From positions 350,898-414,897 of the forward strand of contig NZ_GL878507.1 of NCBI RefSeq assembly GCF_000194945.1: a stretch of 64,000 nt of DNA, in the 5' to 3' direction. Origin of the DNA: Streptococcus sanguinis SK1 = NCTC 7863 (GTDB taxonomy: Bacteria; Bacillota; Bacilli; Lactobacillales; Streptococcaceae). How positions within the stretch are numbered: the stretch's first letter is position 1; every line of letters begins with the position of its first letter. Shown piece after piece: positions 45,849 to 54,327 of this stretch. The notes below the pieces were generated by a model. The model was not told where the DNA came from. It saw only the letters and a program-made list of their open reading frames with translations, and did no database searches. The position numbers were made by a program, and so were the translations under genes.

Positions 45849-46313
45849 TTAGTTAAGGGCTGCTAAAAGAGCATCAGCCTGTGCTGAGAGTTCAGCAAGT
45901 TTGTCTTCTGCGACAGTCAGTTGTCCAGTTCCCCATGCTTCTGGGTTGATACCAACTCCTGTGAATGGTTCTACCACGTTCATACGGATGAAAGGCAGCA
46001 GGCTGCGGTAGTGTTTGAATACTTCATCTGGTGATGTGCCGTTAGCTACAGATGAAACAGTAACAACCTTAGCATTCAGAGCAGATGGGCCAGTTGGGTC
46101 TGACAGATCCAGAGCGCGTGAAGTCCAGTCCAAGAGGTTTTTCACTACTCCTGGAATAGCCCAGTTGTAGACAGGTGAGAAAATCCAGATGGCATCAGCG
46201 GCCAAAATTTCTTCACGAACCTTACCAGCCAAAGCTTTTTCAGCTTGCTCAGCCAATTGGTGATTGAAAGAACCTTGACGAAGCGAGCCGACGATGAATA
46301 ATACTTTAGACAT
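45849..46313 (-). CDS. NADPH-dependent FMN reductase family
   Basis: A 154-residue flavodoxin-fold protein, with [14 protein letters not shown] (8-21; the phosphate-binding loop SLRxxSxN), [18 protein letters not shown] (about 47-64, PEYNxxxPGxLKNAIDW motif) and a glycine/Asn motif. Such quinone or FMN reductases respond to quinone stress. It is 85 bp downstream of the marR gene; AAGGAGACA precedes the ATG. Confidence 0.93.
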   Translation of the reverse strand: MSKVLFIVGSLRQGSFNHQLAEQAEKALAGKVREEILAADAIWIFSPVYNWAIPGVVKNLLDWTSRALDLSDPTGPSALNAKVVTVSSVANGTSPDEVFKHYRSLLPFIRMNVVEPFTGVGINPEAWGTGQLTVAEDKLAELSAQADALLAALN

Positions 46314-46353
46314 TGCATTGTCTCCTTTTTTATAAAATAAAGAGATATTTCTC

Positions 46354-46376
46354 TTGTTACAATATATGTTACAACA
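46354..46376 (-). promoter_or_regulatory. Possible MarR operator
   Basis: TTGTTACAA (46354-46362) and TGTTACAACA (46367-46376) are two near-palindromic GTTACAA half sites between marR and the reductase gene. They may bind the MarR protein. No experimental match is known to me. Confidence 0.4.
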
Positions 46377-46398
46377 TTAATTACTAGTTAGCAATTAT

Positions 46399-46845
46399 TT
46401 AGCTCAATTTTTTGAAATTTTTTAAAATACGAATCAAATTTTGCTTATCGTCTTCTTCGAGAATGGACAGAGCTTGCTGGATATTTTTGATATGATCAGG
46501 CAGGGCGGCTTCAATTTTAGCTTTACCTTGTTTCGTCAGACCAATCAAAAAAGCTCGGCGGTCATTTGGGTCGCAGGTGCGGACAATCCAGCCGTCGCGT
46601 TCCATATTTTTGATGACGACAGTCATGTTGCCAGAAGTAGCCAGTATACGGTCAATCAGGTCCTGAATACGCAGCTCTCCTTTGCTGTATAGGGTTTCTA
46701 AGACGGAAAACTGAGTAGGAGTCAAATCATGCTTTTTAAAAATTTGGGCTTCAATGGCACGGATAGTTCTTTCTGCCTTATGAAAGACAATCATGGTTTT
46801 CAAATCAAGCAGAGTTTCTTTGCTTAAATCGTCTGTAATCTTCAT
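46399..46845 (-). CDS. MarR family transcriptional regulator
   Basis: A 148-residue winged-helix MarR protein with the core LTPTQFSVLETLYSKGELRIQDLIDRI (about 42-68), the recognition helix ATSGNMTVVIKNMERDGWI (about 70-88), and wing CDPNDRRAFLIGLT (about 91-104, DxRxxxVxLT motif). It lacks the Cys pattern of OhrR. It is cotranscribed with the FMN reductase. Its promoter (46852-46880) lies so close that the mRNA may be leaderless. Confidence 0.93.
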   Translation of the reverse strand: MKITDDLSKETLLDLKTMIVFHKAERTIRAIEAQIFKKHDLTPTQFSVLETLYSKGELRIQDLIDRILATSGNMTVVIKNMERDGWIVRTCDPNDRRAFLIGLTKQGKAKIEAALPDHIKNIQQALSILEEDDKQNLIRILKNFKKLS

Positions 46846-46851
46846 AACAAT

Positions 46852-46880
46852 ATTTTACCAATAAATAGTATCATATGCAA
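46852..46880 (-). promoter_or_regulatory. marR promoter, apparently leaderless
   Basis: Minus strand TTGCAT (complement of 46875-46880), 17-bp spacer and extended -10 TGGTAAAAT with hexamer at 46852-46857. Only 6 bases separate the -10 from the ATG at 46845, so transcription should start at the A of the start codon. Confidence 0.55.
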
Positions 46881-46924
46881 GGATATTGCTTTAGAATTTT
46901 GAGAATATTCTCATCAAAAAAAGA

Positions 46925-46953
46925 TAGAAAAATAGGAGTATTTGTAGTATAAT
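46925..46953 (+). promoter_or_regulatory. ypmB promoter, apparently leaderless
   Basis: TAGAAA at 46925-46930, 17-bp spacer, TATAAT at 46948-46953. The GTG start at 46960 is again 6 bases after the -10. Confidence 0.5.
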
Positions 46954-46959
46954 GACGGA

Positions 46960-47448
46960 GTGAAATATAAAAATAGAAATAAAGCCAGTTTTCCAATTTG
47001 GCAGTACCTTATCGGTATTTTTATCGTTCTCAGTGTTCTTGTCTTTTCATTTTTTTCAGTTTTGCAAGTGTCCATGCAGCCGAGGCAGTCAGCTAAGGAA
47101 GCAAGCAGTCGCTTGGCCAAGGAATATGCAGATCTTGAAAAAGTGGATTCTTTTGCCATCTACAATGGGCAGGAATCTTACTACAGTCTGCTTGGCAAGA
47201 CAAGTAAAGGTGTCGAAAAAGCTGTTTTGATTGCTAAAGATTCCAATGAGATTCGGGTCTATCGACTGGACCAAGGTGTCAGTCAGTCTAAAGCAGAGAG
47301 CATTGCCAAGGAAAATGGAGCAGGAACTATTGATAAGGTGACCATGGGCTATTTTAAAGAACAACCCATTTGGGAAGTCAAGTCGGGAGGCACCTACTAC
47401 CTGATTGGTTTTGAAAGCGGACAGTTGGTCAGCAAGGAGGGACTATGA
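46960..47448 (+). CDS. YpmB/TseB-like membrane protein (DUF5590)
   Basis: A 162-residue protein with a short cytosolic N-terminus, one membrane helix (about 15-35, LIGIFIVLSVLVFSFFSVL) and an extracellular cystatin-like domain with YSLLGKTSKGVEKAVLIAKD and YRLDQGVSQSKAESIAK repeats. This is the YpmB/TseB architecture; TseB modulates cell-wall elongation in B. subtilis. It overlaps aspB by 4 bp, the conserved ypmB-aspB pair. The GTG start is fixed by an in-frame stop 12-15 bases upstream. Confidence 0.82.
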   Translation: MKYKNRNKASFPIWQYLIGIFIVLSVLVFSFFSVLQVSMQPRQSAKEASSRLAKEYADLEKVDSFAIYNGQESYYSLLGKTSKGVEKAVLIAKDSNEIRVYRLDQGVSQSKAESIAKENGAGTIDKVTMGYFKEQPIWEVKSGGTYYLIGFESGQLVSKEGL

Positions 47449-48626
47449 AATTATCAAATCGTGTCTTAAAAATGGAAGAAAGCGTGACTTTGGCAACAGC
47501 AGCGCGTGCTAAGGCTTTGAAAGCGCAGGGGCGGGATATTCTGTCTCTGACTCTGGGAGAGCCGGATTTTCCAACGCCTAAGAACATCCGAGATGCGGCT
47601 GTAGCAGCAATTGAGGATGGGCGTGCTAGCTTTTATACGGTGACCAGCGGTCTGCCAGAGCTAAAAGAAGCTGTAGTAGAGTATTTTGCCAACTATTACG
47701 GCTACACCATCCAGCCCAATCAAGTGACGGTGGCAACCGGAGCTAAATTCTCCCTCTACACCTTCTTTATGAGTGTGCTTGATCCGGGTGATGAAGCTAT
47801 CATTCCGACGCCTTATTGGGTAAGCTATGGTGACCAGATTAAGATGGCCGAGGGGACTCCTGTTTTTGTCCAAGCCACTGAGGAAAACAATTTCAAGGTG
47901 ACGGTGGAACAGCTAGAAGCTGCTCGTACTGATAAGACCAAGGTCTTGGTTTTGAACTCGCCGTCCAATCCGACGGGTATGATTTATACAGCGGATGAGC
48001 TAAGGGCGATTGGAAACTGGGCTGTGGAGCATGATATTCTGATTTTGGCAGATGACATCTATGGACGTCTGGTTTATAACGGTAATACATTTACACCAAT
48101 TTCCAGTCTGTCTGAGGAGATTCGCAAGCAGACGGTGGTCATCAATGGTGTCTCTAAGAGCTACTCCATGACAGGCTGGCGGATTGGCTACGCAGTTGGT
48201 GAGCCAGAGATTATTGCGGCTATGAGTAAGATTGCTGGCCAGACGACCTCTAACCCGACAGCAGCGGCTCAATATGCAGCTATCGAAGCTCTGACTGGCA
48301 GTCAGGAGGCAGTTGAGACTATGCGTCAGGCCTTTGAAGAGCGTCTCAATACCATCTATCCTCTCTTGGCTCAAGTGCCAGGTTTTGAAGTGGTTAAGCC
48401 ACAAGGGGCCTTCTATCTCTTTCCAAATGTCAAGAAAGCCATGGAAATGAAAGGTTATACAGATGTGACCGAATTTACGACAGCAATTTTAGAAGAAGTT
48501 GGTGTAGCTCTGGTGACGGGAGCAGGCTTCGGTGCGCCAGAAAATGTCCGTCTTAGCTATGCGACAGATCTGGAAACACTCAAAGAAGCCGTTCAGCGCC
48601 TGCAGCAATTTATGGAGAGTAAATAG
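47445..48626 (+). CDS. aspB: Aspartate aminotransferase (PLP-dependent)
   Basis: A 393-residue class-I aminotransferase of the AspB (1b) type. LTLGEPDFPTPKNI (about 35-48), the VLNSPSNPTGM motif (about 166-176), ADDIYGRLVY (about 202-211), PLP lysine in NGVSKSYSMTGWRIGY (about 234-249), and RLSYAT near the C-terminus. It transfers amino groups between aspartate and 2-oxoglutarate. In Bacillus and streptococci ypmB, aspB and asnS are neighbours, and here asnS follows after four unrecognised genes and a VOC gene. Confidence 0.95.
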   Translation: MKLSNRVLKMEESVTLATAARAKALKAQGRDILSLTLGEPDFPTPKNIRDAAVAAIEDGRASFYTVTSGLPELKEAVVEYFANYYGYTIQPNQVTVATGAKFSLYTFFMSVLDPGDEAIIPTPYWVSYGDQIKMAEGTPVFVQATEENNFKVTVEQLEAARTDKTKVLVLNSPSNPTGMIYTADELRAIGNWAVEHDILILADDIYGRLVYNGNTFTPISSLSEEIRKQTVVINGVSKSYSMTGWRIGYAVGEPEIIAAMSKIAGQTTSNPTAAAQYAAIEALTGSQEAVETMRQAFEERLNTIYPLLAQVPGFEVVKPQGAFYLFPNVKKAMEMKGYTDVTEFTTAILEEVGVALVTGAGFGAPENVRLSYATDLETLKEAVQRLQQFMESK

Positions 48627-48672
48627 AGCTCTCAATCTTACACTGCTTTCGAAGATTTATAAACAATAGATA

Positions 48673-48701
48673 AGGCCGAACTCGGAGTTCGTCCTTTTCA
48701 A
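48673..48701 (+). terminator. Rho-independent terminator
   Basis: AAGG-CCGAACTC pairs with GAGTTCG-TCCTT around a GG-type loop, then TTTTC. It ends the ypmB-aspB transcript. Confidence 0.75.
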
Positions 48702-48877
48702 TTCCCCTCAACTGCATTGGCAAATAGTTTGACAAAATGGTAAAATAATATAGAACATCATAAAATCGCTTTCATATTTTCTGGTTGAATTGAGAAGGTT
48801 TTGTTCAGAAAATAAAAGCTGGGAGGAGTTGGAATTTAGCTGTCAGAGCTTGCAAACAGGAGTGAAAGGAGAAGGAT

Positions 48878-49354
48878 ATGAAACGTCATTTTATTTTCTT
48901 ATTCATGATAGTCGGTTTGGTTTTATTGGCCGCTTGTTCTTTTGTTGATTCAGAGCAAGGGTGGACCACTATTTCCCAGTCTAATTCGGATGAACCAAGC
49001 TACAGCCTACAAGCAAAAGATAATCGCTATCGTATCCAATATTATGAGAATTCCTCGGCCCGTAAGGATTGGTACTTGAATAATTACCAGCCAGGTTTAA
49101 ATTTAAAGATGCGAACTTTGAATAGTAAGCAATTAAAAAATACTGAGGGGGGATCTGCAAAGCAGGAACTTTCTGGGACGGGCTATGCGGATTTTACGAT
49201 GGTTTATGAGACTCGCTATAATCCTCAGATTGAGCGAACCTATTTTAAGGTCCGTATTGTAGTTAATGATAAGGGAGATGTAGACACTAAGAAGAGCAGT
49301 ATGACCTACTGGAAGACGGAAGAAGAGGTAAAGAATGATACGCCAATTGATTAA
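48878..49354 (+). CDS. Small lipoprotein, unknown
   Basis: A 158-residue secreted lipoprotein: signal peptide with FLFMIVGLVLLAAC and lipobox LAAC (Cys at 20). The mature part is polar, tyrosine-rich (YNPQIERTYFKVRIVV strands) and ends with a lysine-rich helix. No family is recognised. SD AAAGGAGAAGG. It begins a block of four small genes between aspB and asnS. The 251 bp upstream hold a terminator and a plausible but weak promoter. Confidence 0.8.
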   Translation: MKRHFIFLFMIVGLVLLAACSFVDSEQGWTTISQSNSDEPSYSLQAKDNRYRIQYYENSSARKDWYLNNYQPGLNLKMRTLNSKQLKNTEGGSAKQELSGTGYADFTMVYETRYNPQIERTYFKVRIVVNDKGDVDTKKSSMTYWKTEEEVKNDTPID

Positions 49355-49586
49355 ATAGCAGCTATAAATGCTAGATTAACTATGTATAAGTCACTTTCCG
49401 ATAGGAATCACCAGACGACTTAAAAATTTGAGGAGTATTTAGTTGAAGACGATGGTGTTTCGGTGTATAATAAAAGAAGTCCATTTGGTCTAGCCCTGCA
49501 TTCTATTGACTTGCAGTGTGTTCCTCATGGTCTTTTTACTTAAGTAATAATAGGGATGAAGATTATTTTGTACAAAAGGAGATAAA
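49355..49586 (+). other. Intergenic region with a coding-like remnant
   Basis: About 232 bases without a gene. A 39-codon open stretch at 49424-49543 (ending in TAA) reads EDDGVSVYNKRSPFGLALHS and looks protein-like, but has no start codon or SD. It may be the 3' end of a deleted gene. Confidence 0.35.
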
Positions 49587-50006
49587 ATGGGTTTTATCAG
49601 AAAGGAAATAGGGGAAAGAGAGAAAAAGCTTCTCGAGGATTTTTCGATTGCAGAAAAAGAACTAGCTCTGCCATTTTTACTAGAGGATGAGAAGAGAGGA
49701 ATTTTTCTCTGCGTCAAGCAATTTCGTATCGGGGAAGGGAAATATCAAGTCTTAGCAATGATGCTCGGAGGGCACTTGCTTGAATTTCGCCTAGAAGAAG
49801 AGCGGGCCGATAGATATCCAGTTCGCAATGAGGAAGATCAAAGTGTAAAAGGTCTATCAACAGAAACAATCTCCCAGCTTGTGATTCCCAAGGTTTTAAA
49901 AGGACGAGAGGACAAGATCGTAACAGTGATTCAACATGCCCTGTCGCAAATTAACCCTTATTATGATACAAAGATAAGGGAAGTAAACCACGTGGAGTAC
50001 AGATAA
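49587..50006 (+). CDS. Hypothetical protein, paralogue A
   Basis: A 139-residue soluble protein with an N-terminal helix rich in Lys/Glu, a beta segment (IFLCVKQFRIGEGKYQVLAM) and a C-terminal block (VKGLSTETISQLVIPKVL, then REDKIVTVIQHALSQINPYY). This block resembles the C-terminus of the next gene, so the two are paralogues. No known family. AAAGGAG precedes the ATG. Start and stop are clean; spacing to the next gene is 14 bp. Confidence 0.75.
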   Translation: MGFIRKEIGEREKKLLEDFSIAEKELALPFLLEDEKRGIFLCVKQFRIGEGKYQVLAMMLGGHLLEFRLEEERADRYPVRNEEDQSVKGLSTETISQLVIPKVLKGREDKIVTVIQHALSQINPYYDTKIREVNHVEYR

Positions 50007-50020
50007 AGAGGAGATAGGAT

Positions 50021-50614
50021 ATGGGATTATTAGAAAAGTGTCTGGATTTTTTACCGACTAGGCGGGCTGTCAGTGACTTAGAAGAAGATATGACTTGGGA
50101 GGAAGAATTTACCCCTAAAAGAGTTCATCATAAAGCAGTCAGTAGTAACCCTCAGAAGGAGACTGAGGGAACAGCGTCTCTTCCCCAAGAAGGGAGTTGG
50201 AAGTTCGTGCACGAGATGATTTCTGAAGAAGGGATTGAGCTTTTAAAGAAGGCTGGGATTGATGACGATCTAGTTTTTGAGACGGGTGATTGGGTCGCAG
50301 ATCATGATTTGGGAATTTATTTGGTCCTTTATCGCTTTGGTGGCAGAACCAACTGGAAGAAGACTTATAAGCTAATCTTGCAAGGACAGGTGATTGAATT
50401 TAAGACCAAGACCATTTTTCATCAGCAGGATTTTTCTTATGAAGATGGGGAATTCACTAAGGGAGTGATTGTCAAAAATGTCTCCGATATGCTCTTGCCT
50501 TTAGCTTTTGAAGGTCAACAGCAGCGCGTGCTCCATATCATTCAAGCAGCTCTGTCAGCAGCTAGCCCAAGCTATGATACGGTCATTTACAGGGCGAACT
50601 TTGATTTGGTTTAG
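50021..50614 (+). CDS. Hypothetical protein, paralogue B
   Basis: A 197-residue protein: an N-terminal polar, low-complexity part (1-65) and a C-terminal domain (80-197) with GIYLVLYRFGG, QGQVIEFKTKTIFH and VKNVSDMLLPLAFEGQQQRV, then LHIIQAALSAASPSYDTVI. It parallels the upstream gene and differs mainly by its long N-terminal extension. Function unknown. SD AGAGGAGAT. Confidence 0.75.
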   Translation: MGLLEKCLDFLPTRRAVSDLEEDMTWEEEFTPKRVHHKAVSSNPQKETEGTASLPQEGSWKFVHEMISEEGIELLKKAGIDDDLVFETGDWVADHDLGIYLVLYRFGGRTNWKKTYKLILQGQVIEFKTKTIFHQQDFSYEDGEFTKGVIVKNVSDMLLPLAFEGQQQRVLHIIQAALSAASPSYDTVIYRANFDLV

Positions 50615-50623
50615 GAGGGGAAG

Positions 50624-50974
50624 ATGATATATATTACAAAAGAAGATGTTTTGATTTGGCTGGACAAACATGAGCCAGTGGCCAATCGTCAGAAGGACAT
50701 TGCGGCTTTTCATAAAGAACTGTCGTTTCGTCTGCAAAGAATGGACTTTCGACCGTTTACGAGTTCCAAAGATCCTCAGAGAAATGTTTGTGAAGATCCT
50801 GACCAAGAGCTCACTGTAGCCTTTACTCAGGACGGGGAGGGGAATTATGCGACGATTGATCAGAGTCCAGGAGGTCAGATTCTCAGTGATCAGCGCTTTA
50901 AGATGGCTTTGAAAAAAGTCTTGAACTATGATGATGACATGGTTGATCGACTGCTATATGGAACGAAAAATTAG
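50624..50974 (+). CDS. Small hypothetical protein
   Basis: A 116-residue soluble acidic protein with ITKEDVLIWLDKHEPV and a C-terminal helix (FKMALKKVLNYDDDMVDRLL). It starts 9 bp after paralogue B with AGGAGGGGA as SD. No recognised family. As the last of four genes it may act with the two paralogues, possibly as a partner or immunity-like protein; that is speculation. Confidence 0.7.
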   Translation: MIYITKEDVLIWLDKHEPVANRQKDIAAFHKELSFRLQRMDFRPFTSSKDPQRNVCEDPDQELTVAFTQDGEGNYATIDQSPGGQILSDQRFKMALKKVLNYDDDMVDRLLYGTKN

Positions 50975-51000
50975 TCCTCTTATTCAGAGAGAGTTATCCG

Positions 51001-51028
51001 CCAGCCTTTAGGAGGCTGGTTTTTTAAT
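51001..51028 (+). terminator. Rho-independent terminator
   Basis: CCAGCCT and AGGCTGG around TTAGG, followed by TTTTTTAATTTTT. Confidence 0.88.
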
Positions 51029-51153
51029 TTTTCTGAGATTTAGCCTCTTCAAGGATAGCTATTGCAATCGCTTTATGGTAAAATATAGAACAGATGTCCA
51101 AAAGATTTGTCTTGAAATAAAGTGACATTTAGCAACCAATCTAGGAGGCAGAT

Positions 51154-51519
51154 ATGATTGATCATTTTGAGATAAAGGTCAGGAATCTACAAATTTCAAA
51201 AGACTTTTATACAAGTTTTCTTTCTCCTCTAGGCTACAAATTGGCTTTTAGAAGTAGTTCTCTACTCAGTTTTGTTGCTCCCAACAGCCCACATCCTGGT
51301 GGAGATTTTTGGTTGGGGGAGGGAGAGCAGTCTCCGATTCACTTTGCTTTTTTGGCAGAAAAGCATGAGCAGGTTCAAGCTTGTTATGAGGCTGGTTTAA
51401 AGGCAGGGGGAAAAGACAACGGTGCGCCAAATTATCGGGGGAACCTTTCATCATATTATGCGGCCTTTGTCTTGGATCCGGATGGTAATAATGTCGAGGC
51501 AGTCTGTCATAAAGAATAA
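51154..51519 (+). CDS. VOC family protein (glyoxalase-like)
   Basis: A 121-residue single-domain VOC protein: IDHFEIKVRNLQISKDFYTSFLSPLGYKL (2-30), with metal-site His (DHFEI), and a second motif PIHFAFLAEKHEQVQ, ending DPDGNNVEAVCH with the metal Glu. The family includes dioxygenases, glyoxalases and antibiotic-binding proteins; the substrate is unknown. GGAGGCAG SD. asnS starts 21 bp downstream, so the two may be cotranscribed. Confidence 0.88.
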   Translation: MIDHFEIKVRNLQISKDFYTSFLSPLGYKLAFRSSSLLSFVAPNSPHPGGDFWLGEGEQSPIHFAFLAEKHEQVQACYEAGLKAGGKDNGAPNYRGNLSSYYAAFVLDPDGNNVEAVCHKE

Positions 51520-51540
51520 AAAATAGAAAAGAGAAAAAAC

Positions 51541-52887
51541 GTGTCAAAGAAAATCGTAACAATTATTGATGTGAAAAATTATGTTGGTCAAGAAGTGACC
51601 ATCGGTGCTTGGGTAGCCAATAAGTCAGGTAAGGGTAAGATTGCTTTCTTGCAGTTGCGCGATGGCTCTGCCTTTTTCCAAGGGGTGGCCTTCAAGCCTA
51701 ACTTCATTGAGAAATTTGGCGAAGAAGAAGGATTGGCGAAGTTTGATACGATTAAAAAGCTTAGCCAAGAAACTTCTGTCTATGTGACAGGGATTGTCAA
51801 GGAAGACGAGCGCTCAAAATTTGGCTATGAGCTGGACATTACAGACATCGAAATCATCGGCGAGTCAAATGACTATCCAATCACGCCCAAAGAACATGGC
51901 ACGGACTTCCTCATGGATAACCGTCATTTGTGGCTGCGTTCTCGTAAGCAAGTGGCAATGATGCAAATCCGCAATGCCATCATCTACGCTACCTATGAAT
52001 TCTTTGACAAGAATGGCTTTATGAAGTTTGACAGCCCAATCTTGTCAGGAAATGCAGCAGAAGACTCAACTGAGCTCTTTGAAACAGACTACTTCGGAAC
52101 TCCAGCATACTTGAGTCAGTCAGGTCAGCTTTATCTGGAAGCAGGTGCTATGGCTCTTGGTCGTGTCTTTGACTTTGGCCCTGTATTCCGTGCAGAAAAA
52201 TCAAAAACTCGTCGTCATTTGACGGAGTTCTGGATGATGGATGCAGAGTATTCATACTTGACGCATGATGAGTCACTTGACTTGCAAGAAGCTTATGTTA
52301 AAGCCTTGATTCAAGGTGTGCTTGACCGAGCTCCTCAAGCTTTGGAAACGCTGGAACGTGATGTAGAACTCTTGAAACGCTATATTGCAGAGCCGTTCAA
52401 GCGTGTTAGCTATGATGAAGCGATTGACCTCTTGCAAGCCCATGAAAATGATGAGGATGCTGACTATGAGCATCTGGAACATGGTGATGACTTTGGGTCG
52501 CCTCATGAAACATGGATTTCAAACCACTTTGGCGTACCAACCTTTGTCGTGAACTACCCAGCAGCCATCAAGGCTTTCTATATGAAGCCAGTTCCTGGAA
52601 ATCCAGACCGTGTCCTCTGTGCAGACCTACTTGCACCAGAAGGCTACGGTGAAATCATCGGTGGTTCTATGCGTGAGGAAGACTACGATGCCCTCGTTGC
52701 TAAGATGAATGATCTTGGTATGGATACGACAGAATATGAATTCTACCTGGATCTTCGTAAGTATGGAACAGTTCCACATGGTGGCTTCGGTATCGGTATC
52801 GAGCGTATGGTAACCTTTGTAGCAGGGACTAAGCATATCCGTGAAGCCATTCCATTTCCACGTATGCTGCACCGTATTAAACCGTAA
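51541..52887 (+). CDS. asnS: Asparagine-tRNA ligase
   Basis: A 448-residue class-II aminoacyl-tRNA synthetase. The N-terminal OB-fold ([20 protein letters not shown], about 21-40) binds the anticodon. Class-II motif 2 is [27 protein letters not shown] (about 211-237) and motif 3 is [13 protein letters not shown] (about 419-431). Length normal. The GTG start follows GAGAAAAAAC, and the upstream TAA of the VOC gene is 21 bp away. Confidence 0.96.
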   Translation: MSKKIVTIIDVKNYVGQEVTIGAWVANKSGKGKIAFLQLRDGSAFFQGVAFKPNFIEKFGEEEGLAKFDTIKKLSQETSVYVTGIVKEDERSKFGYELDITDIEIIGESNDYPITPKEHGTDFLMDNRHLWLRSRKQVAMMQIRNAIIYATYEFFDKNGFMKFDSPILSGNAAEDSTELFETDYFGTPAYLSQSGQLYLEAGAMALGRVFDFGPVFRAEKSKTRRHLTEFWMMDAEYSYLTHDESLDLQEAYVKALIQGVLDRAPQALETLERDVELLKRYIAEPFKRVSYDEAIDLLQAHENDEDADYEHLEHGDDFGSPHETWISNHFGVPTFVVNYPAAIKAFYMKPVPGNPDRVLCADLLAPEGYGEIIGGSMREEDYDALVAKMNDLGMDTTEYEFYLDLRKYGTVPHGGFGIGIERMVTFVAGTKHIREAIPFPRMLHRIKP

Positions 52888-52895
52888 AACGAATC

Positions 52896-52919
52896 AAACG
52901 CCCATGGGGCGTTTTTTCA
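52896..52919 (+). terminator. Rho-independent terminator
   Basis: AAACGCCC and GGGCGTTT form an 8-bp stem around a short loop with a T6 run after the asnS stop. Confidence 0.88.
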
Positions 52920-52965
52920 GCAATGAACTATGAAATAATCCAAATATAGAATTTTAGAGAAAGAA

Positions 52966-53033
52966 GAGGTAGGAGTCATGTAAACAGCAGATTAACAAGT
53001 GACAAAGGATAGAAATTAGAAAACACTTGTTAA
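52966..53033 (+). promoter_or_regulatory. MFS leader with start-stop uORF and long inverted repeat
   Basis: AGGAG at 52971-52975 precedes ATG TAA at 52978-52983, a start codon directly followed by a stop. Then TTAACAAGTG (52992-53001) pairs perfectly with CACTTGTTAA (53024-53033); the second arm touches the AAAGGAG SD of the MFS gene, so the hairpin would hinder initiation. The regulatory reading is inference. Confidence 0.45.
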
Positions 53034-53043
53034 AGGAGAAAAT

Positions 53044-54231
53044 ATGTTTAAAAGAAGTTATCAGAAAAATATCGGCCTTATGGCCGGAGTTGAATTTTTT
53101 GCCTTTCTAGGCATTACTAGTTTTTGGATTTTATTTCTAAGTCAAAATGGCATGTCCCTTTGGCAGATTGGGCTTTTGGAAAGTATTTTTCATGCGACCA
53201 GTGTCATCTGTGAAATTCCTTCTGGGATGTTGGCGGATCGCTTTTCCTACAAGACCAATCTGTATCTGAGCCGGATAGCCGGGATTGTGTCTTCTGTTCT
53301 CATGTTGGCCGGGCAGGGGAACTTTTGGGTTTATGCACTGGCTATGGTGATTAGTGCTTGGTCCTATAATTTTGATTCGGGGACAAGTGCAGCCATGGTC
53401 TATGACTCATCTGTGGAGGCTGGACTCAAGGAACGTTACTTATCCATCTCCAGTTTTATGTCTGGAGTGGCCGAGGCGACCCGGTCCTTGGGAACGGTCT
53501 GGGCTGGATTTTTTGTCCATGGACAATTGCATCTGACCTACTATATCATGATTGGCACCTCTATCGTCGTTCTTTTCTTGACCTGGATGCTGAAAGAGCC
53601 AAGTGTCAAAGCAGAGAAAGCGGAACGCCTGACCATGAAAAAGATTATCTGGGCTGTCAAAGAGGAGTTGCAGAGAAATCCCGGACTTTTTATCTGGATG
53701 GTTCTTTCCCAAATCATCGGAACACTGATGTGTATGTTTTATTTTTATTATCAAAATCAATTGCCTGATTTAAAAGATTGGCAGATTTCGGTAGTCATGC
53801 TGATTGGCAGTGCTTTGAATATTTTGGCGGTCTATCTGGCGAGTATGATTGGAAAGAAATATTCTGCCTTAAAACTCTTTTCTTCAGTAGTTCTTTTAAC
53901 TGGAGCAAGCTACCTGCTGTCCTATTTTGGAACGCCAATCATCTATATTTTGATTTATCTAATCAGCAACGCCTTGTATGCTCTTTTCCAGCCAATTTTT
54001 GACAATGATTTGCAAAAGCAGCTGCCAAGTGAAGTACGGGCGACTATGCTCAGTGTCTATTCTATGATGTTCAGCCTGAGTATGATTGTCATTTTCCCTG
54101 TGACAGGCTGGTTGATTGATCACTTTGGCTTCGATTGGACTTTTATAGCTTTGGGCGGCTTTTTATTTGCTGTAACTCCATTTTTGCATATAGCTCTAAA
54201 GAAAATAAGCCAGAACTTACAAGAAGTCTAA
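53044..54231 (+). CDS. MFS transporter
   Basis: A 395-residue, 12-helix major-facilitator protein. The loop-2 motif A-like segment GMLADRFSYKTNLYLSR (about 62-78) and the second-half counterpart support MFS. Family members export drugs or metabolites; the specific substrate is unknown. AAAGGAG SD. The upstream leader contains a start-stop uORF and a long inverted repeat, suggesting regulated expression. Confidence 0.88.
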   Translation: MFKRSYQKNIGLMAGVEFFAFLGITSFWILFLSQNGMSLWQIGLLESIFHATSVICEIPSGMLADRFSYKTNLYLSRIAGIVSSVLMLAGQGNFWVYALAMVISAWSYNFDSGTSAAMVYDSSVEAGLKERYLSISSFMSGVAEATRSLGTVWAGFFVHGQLHLTYYIMIGTSIVVLFLTWMLKEPSVKAEKAERLTMKKIIWAVKEELQRNPGLFIWMVLSQIIGTLMCMFYFYYQNQLPDLKDWQISVVMLIGSALNILAVYLASMIGKKYSALKLFSSVVLLTGASYLLSYFGTPIIYILIYLISNALYALFQPIFDNDLQKQLPSEVRATMLSVYSMMFSLSMIVIFPVTGWLIDHFGFDWTFIALGGFLFAVTPFLHIALKKISQNLQEV

Positions 54232-54235
54232 TATC

Positions 54236-54275
54236 AATGTTCTCTTTCTGATATTCAGAAGGAGAACATTTTTTA
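54236..54275 (+). terminator. Rho-independent terminator
   Basis: AATGTTCTC with GAGAACATT, plus inner TTTCTGA/TCAGAA, and a T6 run. Confidence 0.92.
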
Positions 54276-54327
54276 GCCTTTGAAAATTATGGTAAAATAA
54301 ATACAGTTTAATGGAGAAGTAGGCGGT

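Noticed and set aside
50975..51153. T-box leader for asnS
   Set aside because: The space holds a terminator and the VOC gene SD, with no T-box motif.
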